Shown piece by piece: positions 44,969-55,963 of a stretch of DNA of 64,000 nt. Made by a program: the position numbers and the translations under genes. Position 1 is the stretch's first letter. Each line of letters opens with the position of its first letter. The stretch lies in contig CM019214.1 in assembly GCA_009741485.1 (NCBI GenBank), positions 54,586,550 to 54,650,549 on the forward strand, written 5' to 3'. A model generated the notes under the pieces. The model did not search any database, had not been told where the DNA came from, and was given only the letters and a program-made list of their open reading frames with translations. This stretch comes from Malurus cyaneus samueli. Taxonomy: Eukaryota; Chordata; Aves; Passeriformes; Maluridae.

Positions 44969-47639
44969 CTGACAAGTTTCTATACTAGAGATAAATTACT
45001 TATGTGCAGACATGGAATGAAAAGAATTACAGGGTAATGGACAAAACACTAGTATATCAGCAGAACACAAAAAGATACCTCGACAGGGGTGTTTCATCCT
45101 ATTAAAGAAGAAGAAGGTGGGTTAAATACACAAGTTATGACCAAATTTGAAGTCTACTCCCCTAGATCTACCAGACTGGATGGTGTGCATGACTACAAAG
45201 GGAAACCAAACACGCAATGAATCCATTTTTGTGCTTACTCCACTCCACACAGGGCAGGAAGTGTATAGACCTGTCAAGGATGGTCACACACATGGATGGT
45301 CACACAGATGGAATTTAGATCTGTTGTGCCTGCACTATTGGACTAAGGTAGCACTTACGATGAGAGATAAATAGTTATTTTAAAAAAAAAAACAAAAACA
45401 AACAAGTCTTCTTAGCTGTCAGTGATTTTAATGTCAGACAAACAATGACTAACAGAGGGTGCTTCCCCAGCTCCCCCTGTACACCACAGAGCAATGATAG
45501 GCATCAGTGTTCTTCCCAGGAGCAAGGAATGAGGAAGAAAAAGTGAGCCTGAGTCAAAGGAAAGCTAAGCCACCAAAGGCATGAGGCAAGCAACGTGTCT
45601 GCAGGCAAATAAAAGCGCAAACTGCATGGTCACTGGTGAATGGAGCAGGGGGAGACAGTCCATGCATGGCTGGAAGATTGTCAGACTCCCTCCCTCCAAA
45701 TGTGGCTCTGAAAGCTCTTCCACTTGATTTTGTGCTGGGCTCATTCATGTATACCATGCGTGGCAAGTATTTTCCTGTGAGACTTAAGAAAACTCCTGAA
45801 GCCAAGCATAAATACAAAAATATAATGTGTATTAGGAGTAAATGTAAACCAGTATGTCACTACACCAGCAATCCACCAATAAGAAAAATTGCATTAATCT
45901 GGCAGCATAGAGTAAGTGAATGGTTGTATAAGGACCGTGATGGGGCAAGAGCAAGGAGCATCTTAAAGTTCAAGAAACAGAAAGAGGAATTGTTTGTGAA
46001 GGAAAAAATACTGAGGGAAAATACCATTCTGAAAGTATGTACATATAACCATTCTTGGAGTACTGTGAACAAATAAGCAGGATAATTACTGTAAGAAATG
46101 CTATTCTCAAAGCTTGCTCCATTTTTTATTAAATAAAAGGTTATACTGATGTGACATTAAGAATGAGATTTTAACTGAAATATTTAAACCAAAGGTTTCT
46201 TCAGAAATCCTCAAACTATCCTCATGAGTATATGCATAACAATAGACTCCTTCATTATGTACAAAATTTTTGCATCAGTCACTGAATAATGATTATTTTC
46301 TACCGTAGCTTCACCCCAGCCTACCTGGAGTTTCACAACATTGCAGCAGAAAGTTGTTTTCTGAATAGGCAGCTCCTCAAACAGGCAGTGATCTACCAGA
46401 TGCTAAGAGGATACACAGAAACATGAGGGAGGGCTTAAGCCAGTACGTAGGAGAGAAACCAGATGTGTGAGAAACATTATACAGGCACTGTCAAAAACGA
46501 GGAAAGGAATAGCCTGAAGAAGCAGATGGGTGGACATGGTGACAATAATATCAAACAAAAAAATAGACAACAAAATGGTGGTGGGGGGAGATGGTGGAGG
46601 AAGGCTGGGGGTGTGGAGAAGGAATGAAAAATTCCCTGTACTTGGGGGCAAGAGCAGTCAAATATGAAAATTTTTGAAAATTAAATGAGGATTCATGGGT
46701 TTTTCGAAGATGTGTGTTTGCAAAGATGCACAGTGAAGATAGCATCAGTAGTGATAATTGTTATTGCTCTGAATTTATCAGGGTCTCAAACAGGTTAATG
46801 ACAGCGGTGTGCAACTGTGACTAGAATTCTAGATGGCCCCCAAATGAAAGGTACGAATACTCAGATCATTTTAGGTGCTCCTTAGAAATTTTTAGAGGAG
46901 TTATACAAATACATTGATACAATCTTAATTGATCTACAACATTTTTAAACAGGCATAAAAGCATCCATGCACAAAGCTGTACTGATTTTATTGATATTAT
47001 ACAAACATTAATGGTATCTTTAACATTTAATTCACATTATATAAAACTCTTGTATAGATAACCAACGTTAAATTGATTTACAGCTGTTACTAGTTGAAAA
47101 TATCTGTACTCAGTTTTCAGTGGAATCTAAGTTCCCATTTGAAACACCAAACTTTTGAACTGATTTTTAATGTAGGTATTTTCGCTCAAAAATCTCAAAC
47201 ACTGAGAGGAAGAAAATGGATACCAGCCTAGAACAGCTTCATTGATACAATGGGCTTGATCTCTGTCTGATAAATGTTGATACTCAGGCAGTGCGAGTGC
47301 TTCAATAGCTTTTTCTATGGTTCTTTGCATTTCATTTACATTAATTAAAATAATTGACTAAGTACAGAGTATATTAGAATCCAATCTACTATATCTTTGG
47401 AAGGCATAACATCTTTGGGTAGTATTAGAAAAGTCATCTGCCAAAAGGCAAATCACATGTTTACAGCAGGCTGGGAGACGTGGGAAATATCAAAATGAAT
47501 ACAAAATAGTCAGAAATATGGAGGGAAAAGAGGAGTAAGGTTAAACAAATGTTAAAGGTTCCTATAATAATTTTCAACAGAATGACTTCTGAATTACATT
47601 GTTGTAAAAGAAAGAAGAAATCAGGAAAAAGCTAGGATA
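44969..47639. other. Unique DNA with a short duplication
   Basis: No gene recognised. It contains an A-rich tract at 45382-45405 and a 16-bp duplication at 45280-45311. The frame at 45636-46076 (plus, 146 codons) is the longest not explained by a CR1; I see no known domain in it. The minus-strand frame at 47127-47330 (68 codons) likewise has no recognisable family. Confidence 0.45.
45280..45311 (+). repeat. 16-bp tandem duplication (one mismatch)
   Basis: ATGGTCACACACATGG is followed directly by ATGGTCACACAGATGG. Confidence 0.88.
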
Positions 47640-48010
47640 ATTGAATAACAAGAGCAAGACATCACTGAAAGAAACAATAAGGCCTCAAAAAGACAGTGAA
47701 AGTAATTTATTGACAGCCTAGGTAAGCATTGCTAAAAATTTTAATGAATTCTGAGCCTCAGTGTTCACAAAGGAGGATTGGGAACAGATGCCAGAAACAG
47801 ACATAAATTTAACAGCAGAGGTGGAAAGCATACTGAAGAAACTCAAGATCGTGCCAGAAGAGGTGACCTAGAAATTAGAACATTTAAAGACTGACAAAAC
47901 TAAAGGACCAGAAGGTACACATTTGATGAAGCGTCCCAAAAGAGATAGGCAAACCTTTAGCAAGTTTATTTACAATCCCTTTGGAACTGAAAAGGGCAAA
48001 GTAGCACATA
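47640..48010 (+). mobile_element. Old CR1-type ORF2 fragment (N-terminal part of RT)
   Basis: The plus strand can be read as SVFTKEDWEQMPETDINLTAE, followed by EVESILKKLKIVPEEVT and, past a stop, KLEHLKTDKTKGPEGTH. This corresponds to the start of the CR1/L3 reverse transcriptase domain, where the family has 'VFT.ED....P', 'V...L..L...KS.GPDGIHP'. There are several stops, and the sequence after 47930 decays until it is unreadable near 48010. It is clearly older and of a different lineage from the copies downstream. No 3' end is present. Boundaries are approximate. Confidence 0.7.
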
Positions 48011-48469
48011 TTTAAGAAGTGATCTAGCTAAAATCTAGAAAGCTTGACTTGTAAGATAAAAGGTGAACCAAATACTTTAAAAGGTAAAGACTTCAATTAA
48101 TTACATGGATTTTTGAAAGCTGTGCAAGGCCATGTGTGTGAATTTCAGAATAACTCAGAAGTTCATTTCTATCTTAAAACCATATGAATCATTATTTATC
48201 TACTCATATTTTTAAGTTCTGTGTTTCTTAGGTTTGGTACTCTTTCCCTGCTAATGAACTCAATAACATGACAGTTGATCACTAGTAAGGTATGTGAATA
48301 CTGGAGATTTTGTCATATAATTTCAGCTATAAGAAGACATTGAAAGCAGTGGATGATGTGTGCTGAGAGAAAAAAAAAAAAAGGAAAAAAAGGAACAAGA
48401 CTAAATTGTAAACATTTCGCTTTCCCTTCTGAGGAAGTACCACCATTTGTTTGTGATTTTATGGCTCTG

Positions 48470-48928
48470 GCAGGACTGGATCCCCACAATTCAAGAAAGG
48501 GATTGACTGGAGAGTTCAAAGAAAGGACACAAAGATGATTGAAGGGCTGGAGAACCTGTCCTATGAGGAAAGGCTAGAGGAGTTTGGTCTTTTCTCCTTG
48601 GTGAAGAGAAGACTCAGGGTGAGCATTTCACAGTATTCTAGTAATTACAGGGCAGGTGAAAAGAAGATGAAGACTCTTGCTTCACAAAGAACGACATGGA
48701 GAACATGAGAGACAATAGGTTCATGTTTCATTAGGAGAGGTTTCATCTTGATACAAGAAAGAAATTTTTTAAGAAGAATTTGTCACTGGAATTGAAGCCC
48801 TCAATCCAGGAAGTGCAATTGGACAGGATGCTAAATATTCTGATCTAGGCTCCCTTTCCCATGACATGTTGAACCAGATGATGTTTCCAGGTTCCTTCAA
48901 ATTTGATCTGTTCTATAACTCTGTTTTA
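48470..48928 (+). mobile_element. CR1 3' fragment, older subfamily
   Basis: Sense CR1 starting near 'ggactggatccccacaattcaagaaagg' and running through 'acaaagatgattgaagggctggagaacctgtcctatgagg' (ATKMIEGLENLSYEERL). It continues through a degraded C-terminus into the 3' part 'gatctaggctccctttcccatgacatgttgaaccagatgatgtttccaggttcc'. It ends in 'ctgttctataactctgt', a complete CR1 tail. The RT and everything upstream are absent. The next CR1 begins within a few bases of this tail. Confidence 0.85.
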
Positions 48929-49806
48929 TCAGGAATTGGTTCATTTGCCAGACTGGAAGGAGCTGTTGACTCACTTGAAGGCAGGGAGGCCCTGCAGAGA
49001 GACCTTGACAAATCAGAGGACAGGGCAATCACCAACAATATGAAGTTGAACACGGGAAAGTGCCAGATTCTGCACCTGGGATGGGGCAGCCCTGGATGTA
49101 TGGACAGATTGGGGAATGAGGTGCTGCAAAGCAGTGCAGCAGAAAGGGACCTGGGGGTCCTGCTCGACAGAAAGTTGAACATTGAATCAGCAGTGCCCTG
49201 GCAGCCAGGAGGGCCAGGGGGTGCATCAGGCACAGCATCACCAGCTGGGAAAGGGAGGGGATTATCCCTCTCTGCTCTGCACTGGGGTGGCCAAACCTTC
49301 AATGTTGTGTGCAGGTCTCGTCACCACAATACGAGAAAGATATTAAGTTAGAGAGTGTCCAAAGGAGAGCCACAGGGATGGTGAAGGAGTTTGAGCAGAA
49401 GATGTAAGAGGAGCAGCTGAGATTGCTTGATCTGTTCAGCTTGGAGAAGAAGACACTGAGGGGAGACCTCATTGCAATTACAACTCCTTAATGAGGGGAA
49501 GAGGAGAGGCAGAAACTGATCTCTGCTCTCTGGTGACCACTGACAGCATCTGAGGGAATGGCCTGAAGTTGTGATAGGAGAGCTATTCAAAAGAAGTTTT
49601 TCACCCAGAGGGTTGTTGGGCACTGGAACAACTCCCCAGGGAAATGTCACAGCACCAGCCTGACAGAGTTCAAGAAGCATTTGGACAATGCTCTCAGGCA
49701 CATGGTGTGACCCTTGAGGGTGGTCCAGTGTAGAGCCAGGAGTTGGACCCAATGATCCTTGTGGGTCCCTTCCAGCTCAGCTTGTTCTATGCCTCTGTGA
49801 TTCTGT
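48929..49806 (+). mobile_element. CR1 fragment, RT to complete 3' end, second subfamily
   Basis: The plus frame at 48866-49351 covers the region after the RT catalytic box: LEGREALQRDLDKSEDRAITNN, then MKLNTGKCQILHLGWG, RLGNEVLQSSAAERDLGVLLD and RKLNIE. After that the frame is broken, but C-terminal landmarks are readable in the DNA: 'ttgttgggcactggaacaactccccagggaaatg', 'ttcaagaagcatttggacaatgctctcaggcacatggtgtgac' and 'ccaggagttggacccaatgatccttgtgggtcccttccagctcag'. The 3' tail consists of degenerate ATTCTRTG units to about 49806. Its 3' UTR differs from the preceding copy, so these are two insertions, not a duplication. The minus-strand frames at 48913-49752 are shadows. Confidence 0.93.
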
Positions 49807-51919
49807 GGTTTGCCGTTTCCTTCTGTGAGTTAAGGAAATGTATACTCATTTGGAAATACTGAGAAAATGCTCACTAAAACACACAGCAATATTTTCTGTT
49901 CTATATGCTGGAGATGCTTTCGGTGTTCCAGGGAGTTATCTGTGTCTCTGCTTCTGGCCATGTGCTTTTTTTAAGACTGAATCTGACATTGCCAGGAATT
50001 TTCTCTGGAGTCCAGAGTATTTTAGCCCTGCCCTGCACATCTACAGGATGCTTGAAATGGCTGCATTTTCCAGCCCACAACTTCTGCTGCTTGACAGCTT
50101 TTTTTTAAAACATATATCTGGCCCTGCATATGATTTTTAACCCTCTGAAAATACCAGGTAGCTGAAGTTTTCACTCATTCCTGATTTTATCAAAGGATTT
50201 TCCTGTGATATAATCCTCTAATCCAGAAGTCTTATGAACTTAATTAAATTCAACAAAAAGAAACTATGACAACGACAGAATTGAGATACTTTGCTTAGTT
50301 TGCAAAAAAGGTTTTAAAGAAATTCAAATGGATTAACACTGACAAAGGCTATGGAAAAATTATCTCTGGAGTTCCTAGCAAAGTTTTTTCAGAGAACTCG
50401 AGGGAAGTTTGCTGCAGGCCTGGTGATCTATGGCGCTGGCAGTATGTTACATTAATGCCCTAAGGATTGACATATATATTATAAAGGGTAGTTATAAGTT
50501 CTAACAGTTGTGAATGAGGAAAGTATCAGACAAGTATAAGGCCAAAGTATCACTATTAAGACAGATTTTATTCACCTTATATAAAAGTAACCTGAAACAC
50601 AGAATGTGCAGTAACAGGCTGAAATTTGATGACTGCACAAAACTGGAAAATAAGTCAAAATGAATGAGGTGGACACTAAAATAAAGAGCAGTTGGAAAGG
50701 CTAAGACCAAGGACAGATATATGGTTATGACATAATTCAGAAAAATATAAGAGAAAGACACTGAAGATGAAAAGAAAGATTTTCAATTTTCAAACAGCAA
50801 TACAGAAAATCTAGGTGTAGTGGAATATATCAAGTAAACCTTTGACCTATTGCTTATAAGCAGTAAATTGCAAGAAACTGAAACTGGGGCCACATAAGAG
50901 GACTTTGGAAATGTAATTGAATGGGAATTATTTGATGGATGTAGAAATGGGACCAAGAAAATAGCATTTTATTGGGCATAACGCCCACAAAAATAGGGTT
51001 ACAAATATGAATAAGCAAATTTTTATAAGGACTAAATTCTTAGGAGATATTTCATTGAAATTAACAGGCTTCTGAACTATTATATATTTATATATATATA
51101 TATATATATAAATAAAGCTGACATAAGCCAAACGGCTTTCACTTGGTTTTAGTTAGCATTCTGATTACTTTAACAAATACCTCAGGTAATTTATCATAGT
51201 ATACCGTTCAATTCTGTGAATGTAAGTTCACTGCAATTCACCTTCCAGGAAAAAATGCTTGCCCGAATGCCCAGAAGAAATGGATAGTCTTTTTATAAAT
51301 GGCTGCATCCAACTCAATGCCTAATCTGCCCAGAATGCTATCATTGTATTTTTGCTGTAGGTCTTCCACTAAGAACAAGTTTTTCTTCATCCAGGGATAT
51401 GCTCAGTTTTGAGACTGCTGAACCCAAGACTAGGTTATCCAAGATTTGAGCACTCTGCCTTCAGTCTGAGCAGCAGTTCTGAGATGTCTCAACAGCAGGC
51501 AAGCAAGGTGTCCCCCTGAAGGTAGGGAAATATTTTTTTTTTCTGTGTCTCTTCTTTTCTTTGAGCATTTCAGGTTTCCTTTCTCCTGTTATGGTTCTGG
51601 AGTCACAGAGCCTCAGAATGGCTCATCTTCTAGTTCACTTGTAACTTATGCAGTTTCTTCTGAAATCCTTTTCTATAAAATATGTTAAGTTTTTTGCCCT
51701 GGGAGTGAATGTGAGGTTTGCACTTGTGTTTGATTTCACTGAGATTGTCTTGTGGACTGGTGCAAGTATTTGATGTACAAATCCCAGAACATCCCTAGTG
51801 ACAATGGATACGGAGAAAACCAAAGTACTCGGCTAGTTATTCATCTCAGTCTTCAGAGGCAGTCAGGCTGCCCTTGACTCAAGTCCCTGAACCTCCAGGT
51901 GGGGAATAGAGGAACCAAA
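49807..51919. other. Unique DNA between CR1 copies
   Basis: No gene recognised. It contains the (TA)n microsatellite at 51079-51111. The frame at 49838-50140 (plus, 100 codons) begins just after the CR1 tail and has no family I know. Confidence 0.5.
51079..51111. repeat. (TA)n microsatellite
   Basis: About 33 bases of TA with one TTTA interruption. It is likely to be length-variable. Confidence 0.9.
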
Positions 51920-53398
51920 TCCCTCCCTCTGTGAACAAAGAGCAGATTCAAGGCCATCTAGTGAAACTCAATAGGGACAAGTCTCTGGTGCCTGATGACC
52001 CCAGGATCCTGAGGGAACTGACTCATGGGATTCGAAGTCACGCTCCATCCTCTTTGAAAAGTCATGGTGGTCAGGTGAAAACCTCAGTGACCTGTAAAAG
52101 AGAAACTTCACACTTATTTTTAAAAACATGATAAAGAACCTCCAGGGAATTATAGACAGGTATACTTTGCATCTGTTTCTGGGAAGACCATGGAACATAT
52201 CCTAATAGAAACTGTGTTAGGGGGCATACAAGGCAAGGATGTGACCCAAGACAACCAGCATGGCTTCACAAAGGGCAAATTGTGCCTGCTCAACCTGGTA
52301 GCCCTCTGTGACAGAATGATTGCAATGGTCAGCAAGGGAAGACTGACGTAATCTACTTAGGTTTCCAGAAGAACTTTGACACACTCCCACACAACATTCC
52401 TGGCTCTAAATTGGAGATACATGGGCTTGAAGGGTGGACTGTTCAATGGATAAGAAAATGGCTAGATGGACACACCCAGAGAGATTTAGTCAATGGCTCC
52501 ATGTCTGGGGGGAGGTCAGTGACAAATGATGCTACTCAGGGCCCTGTCCTGGAGTCATTGCTATTTAAAATCTTTACCAGTGACTGAGACAACAAGACTG
52601 AGTGAGCCCTCAGCAAATATGCAAATAACACGAAGCTGAATGGTGCAGTTGACACCACAGAAGGAAGGCATGCCATCCAAAGGGACCTGGGCAGACTTGA
52701 AATACGTGTCCATGAGAATCTAAAAAAATTCAACAAGTCCAAGTGCAAGATTCTGCCCCAGGACTGGGGCAATCTTAGACATGAGTACATTGATGGCAGC
52801 CCTGTTGGGTGAAAAGATGGCAATGTGTGCTTGCAATCCTCAGCAGTGATTCTCCCCCTCTGCTCTGTCCTCCAGAGACCCCACCAGGAGTACTGTGTCC
52901 AGCTCGAGGTCCTCAGCATAAGAAAGACATGGATCTGTCTGTGAATCATGTTGTGTGGGCACAGAGGATGGTCACGAAGAGTACTGGACCAAATTTCCCA
53001 AAGGACGGGCTCAGAGGACTCTGGTTGCTCAGCATGGAGAAGATTCTTGGAGGACCTCATTGTGGTTTTCCAGCACTTAAAGGGGGCTTATAAAAAAAGG
53101 AGGTTAACTTTTCATGTGTGCAAATAGTGATCAGACAAGGTGAAATATTTTTAAGCTAAAAGAAGAGAAATTTCATTTAGATGTTAGGAGAAAATTCAGG
53201 TAAGGGTGGTGAGGCAGAGGAATAGGTTGCCCAGGGAATTTGTGGATGCCTTATCCCTGTAAGTGTTCAATGCCTGTTTGGATGGGGCCCAAAACAACCT
53301 GGTCTAGTGGCTGGTAACCCTGCCCATGGCAGGGGGTTTAAAACAAGATGATCCTTAAGGTCCCTTATAACCCAAATTATTTTATGATTCTATGATCC
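51920..53398 (+). mobile_element. Long CR1 copy, RT domain to 3' tail, decayed
   Basis: Sense CR1 with RT from its N-terminal part. The frame at 51931-52131 reads NKEQIQGHLVKLNRDKSLVPDDPRILREL (family pattern: HL..LN..KS.GPDG.HPR.LREL). Downstream, DNA landmarks follow the CR1 order: 'gggaattatagacaggtatactttgc', 'accagcatggcttcacaaagggcaaa' (QHGFTKG), 'gaagggtggactgttcaatggataag' and a catalytic box decayed to YANNT near 52617-52631. Then come 'caagtccaagtgcaagattctg' and 'gagtactgtgtccagctcgaggtcctcagcataagaaagacatgg'. The 3' end has 'ctggtctagtggctggtaaccctgcccatggcagggggtttaaaacaagatgatccttaagg' and the tail 'tttatgattctatgat'. Indels and stops break every frame. The long minus-strand frame at 52536-53060 (174 codons) is a shadow of this element. 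Confidence 0.95.
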
Positions 53399-54969
53399 CC
53401 AGTTAAAAGCCTATACACAACAAGCTGAAGATCTGGATTAGAATGTGACTAGCTGTTCCTGGTTCTTGTGCCCATCCTCAGATATCTCATGTGTCATGTA
53501 CACATGAAAGAAATACAGGATATAGACAAAATGAAAAAATGGGGTTGACTCCAAACCAGCCTCCCTTATCTGCATGTTTCTCATACTGAGCACACGATTT
53601 ACCAGCAAGTGCTACCGTGAATTTCAATTTAACCTAAAGACAATGCAAAGTCACTAGAAACACTGAACATTTGGCAGCTTTTTAGTGCTTCAGCTATAAT
53701 TAATAAGTGTGGTAACAGGTTTTTGGGAAATGGTACAGCAGACAACATAGAGAAAAGACAGTGGATTTTTTTCTGACAGAGATCTGCTTTTTATAGTAAT
53801 TGGGATATAAACACCTAAAATCAGGATTTTATACTAAAAGGGCAAGCTAACCTTACTAATGGTGATTACTCACTGTATAATAGAAAAGGAAATAAAAGCT
53901 TTTTTATAAAATGTATCAAATCCTAAGAGTGCTGTTAAACTCATTAAAGAAAAAATGAAGTTAGAGAAACTGGTCTTATTTTTTTTCACTCCCAGTAGAG
54001 TTCATTTCTACTTCAACAACTAAGCCAAGGTCACATTTAACTCACTTCAATTTCACCCAGTGCACAAGCTAATGTCAATAGTACAGCTGCCATGCAGAGC
54101 TAAAGACTGATGGTTAGACAAAGCCATTTACACAAGGCTGGGTCTTTCATCTTCTCTCAGCTAGTGACATAAGAAAGCACTGAGGTTATTCTCAACTAGA
54201 GACTAAAACTGGCATATTAGAAAAAATGTTATTCTCCTTAGCTGTCACACAAAGGATCTGAAGAAATGTAGAAATGTTTTTTTCCTTGGTCATCTAGGGA
54301 GATCACAAAGTGACTCTAATAGCCTTCACTCTGAAATTTTCACATGGTTTAAGTGATTGCCAAGTCTGATATTTTCCATTTACACTTCATTGCCATCAGA
54401 AAAAGAAAAAAATCAATATACCTACCTACTCAAGTGTGTCACAGGATGAGCTTATAAAAGAAGACATCAGTCTTTTTAGGGCATGAAAAATATACTTATT
54501 CAAATATATCTTATTTAAAATGACATAAATTGCAGTGGTTAGTCAAGATTCGATTTCCTCTAAAATATAAGACTTAAAATATTCTCTGACTTGCCAAGGA
54601 ATAAGAATCCTTCAAACTGTTGATATGTACAAATGTACTCGTTTTCTCTTGTAAGTTATACCTGCCACAGTGTACCAATATTAGTGACTACCTTCAGGAA
54701 TTTTAATGGGAAGGTGAGATATAACATATCACATTTCTCTGAGATGGTACAAACTGGGACTTTGCCAAAACATGGGAGCAATAGCTTTTATTATTATTAT
54801 TTCAATTATTGCGTGTGTATGAATTTGAGTTGCCTTAGCTTGCTGGCCCTAATATGATTCCACGTGATGTCATGCAGCTCTAACAAGCTCGAACACCCTA
54901 AGCAGAGCTATCTTCCCCTTACATATTTTATCTGTCTTGTTAAAGATTTCTAGCAATTTCCCTGCAACA

Positions 54970-55358
54970 CTACGCAATGTCTTTGTTTGAGATTAATAAA
55001 ATATCATAGATATAACGGAATTGTCTTGTCAAAGATTTGACTGCTTGGACACTGTCAAGAACATCTGACAAGTGAGAGCCAAATTTGTCCCTGACTGTTC
55101 TGCTCTCAATGGAAGCTGACAGGTCATCATTCACCTTATGATGTCGTTTCAACCCCATTATCTTTTCTGCCTTGTTTTAGGACCTCTGTCTGGCAAAGGT
55201 AGTGAGTAAGATGTTGAAGAACTGAGGTGGTATTTCAGGCTATCTGCCAGCAAGTGCTGAATAATAATGGAATTTGTTTGCTTACAAATTGACCAATTGA
55301 ATTTAGACATTGAGGGGGTCACCTCTGTGATTTGTCCCATCCCCAGACGGTCAATCAT
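54970..55358 (-). other. Two adjoining open frames, coding-like, family not recognised
   Basis: On the minus strand, one frame covers 55358-55158 (66 codons) and a second, in another register, covers 55158-54970 (62 codons, ending in ISNKDIA before a TAG). The second has a balanced composition with a predicted helical look (DDLSASIESRTVRDKFGSHL, then SDVLDSVQAVKSLTRQFRYI) that resembles real protein more than most frames in this window. I do not recognise the family. They might be one decayed coding segment split by a frameshift, an exon with part of its flank, or chance. There is no clear splice signal, poly-A tail or transposon boundary. Confidence 0.2.
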
Positions 55359-55946
55359 CTAAAAAGGCAGAATTACAGGGTCAGTTGTGGAACCCTTTCC
55401 CCCATGTAGTAGCACAACATACCAACCATACAACTACTAGGCCATCCCCCACAGTTACAAGTATTTCAAGGTCAATTTATCAATTTAACAGCTTCATCTT
55501 CTTAATCACTAAACTTCTGTCTCTTTGAGCTTGTGCTGAAAGACTGTGGCTGCTAATTAAAATGGAGCTTTACTAGCAAGTACACAAATTAGATCCTGTC
55601 AGTAAGTTTATTCTAACTATTGGTCATTTCTAAATGCCTTTTTAATCCCCTAATTTTTACATTAAAATTCAAAAGCCTAACAATCTTAATCACCCCTACA
55701 TCAAATTCATCATTAAGAACAGGAAGCCAGATGGTATAATTTTGATTTACCGGACTTCAGCGTGAATTAATGTACTGAGTGCCGATAATGAATACATCAA
55801 ACCTGATATTGCAGAAACCTATGAATCTGGCATGTTAAATTAATAACACACTTTGCACAATGAAAGCATGTAAGCTCATATAAAACTGAGGAGTAATGGT
55901 CCCTTTTATTTTAAATGGTCTTTATTAGCCTGCAGTTTTGACTCCT

Positions 55947-55963
55947 AAAAAAAAAAAAAAAAA
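55947..55963 (+). repeat. Poly-A run (17 bp)
   Basis: About 17 consecutive A following GACTCCT. No polyadenylation hexamer lies directly upstream. Confidence 0.85.

Noticed and set aside
45636..46076. 146-codon plus-strand open frame, the longest not covered by a CR1
   Set aside because: No recognisable domain, signal peptide or exon context. A basic, low-information C-terminal half and an opposing frame in the same place fit chance in AT-rich DNA.
47127..47330. 68-codon minus-strand frame with protein-like composition
   Set aside because: No family recognised, no splice or polyadenylation context, and the length is within chance expectation for this window.
48913..49752. Minus-strand open frames of 129 and 134 codons
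   Set aside because: Both are antisense to the CR1 at 48929-49806.
52536..53060. 174-codon minus-strand open frame
   Set aside because: It lies antisense within the CR1 copy at 51920-53398, so it is a shadow of ORF2 and not a gene.
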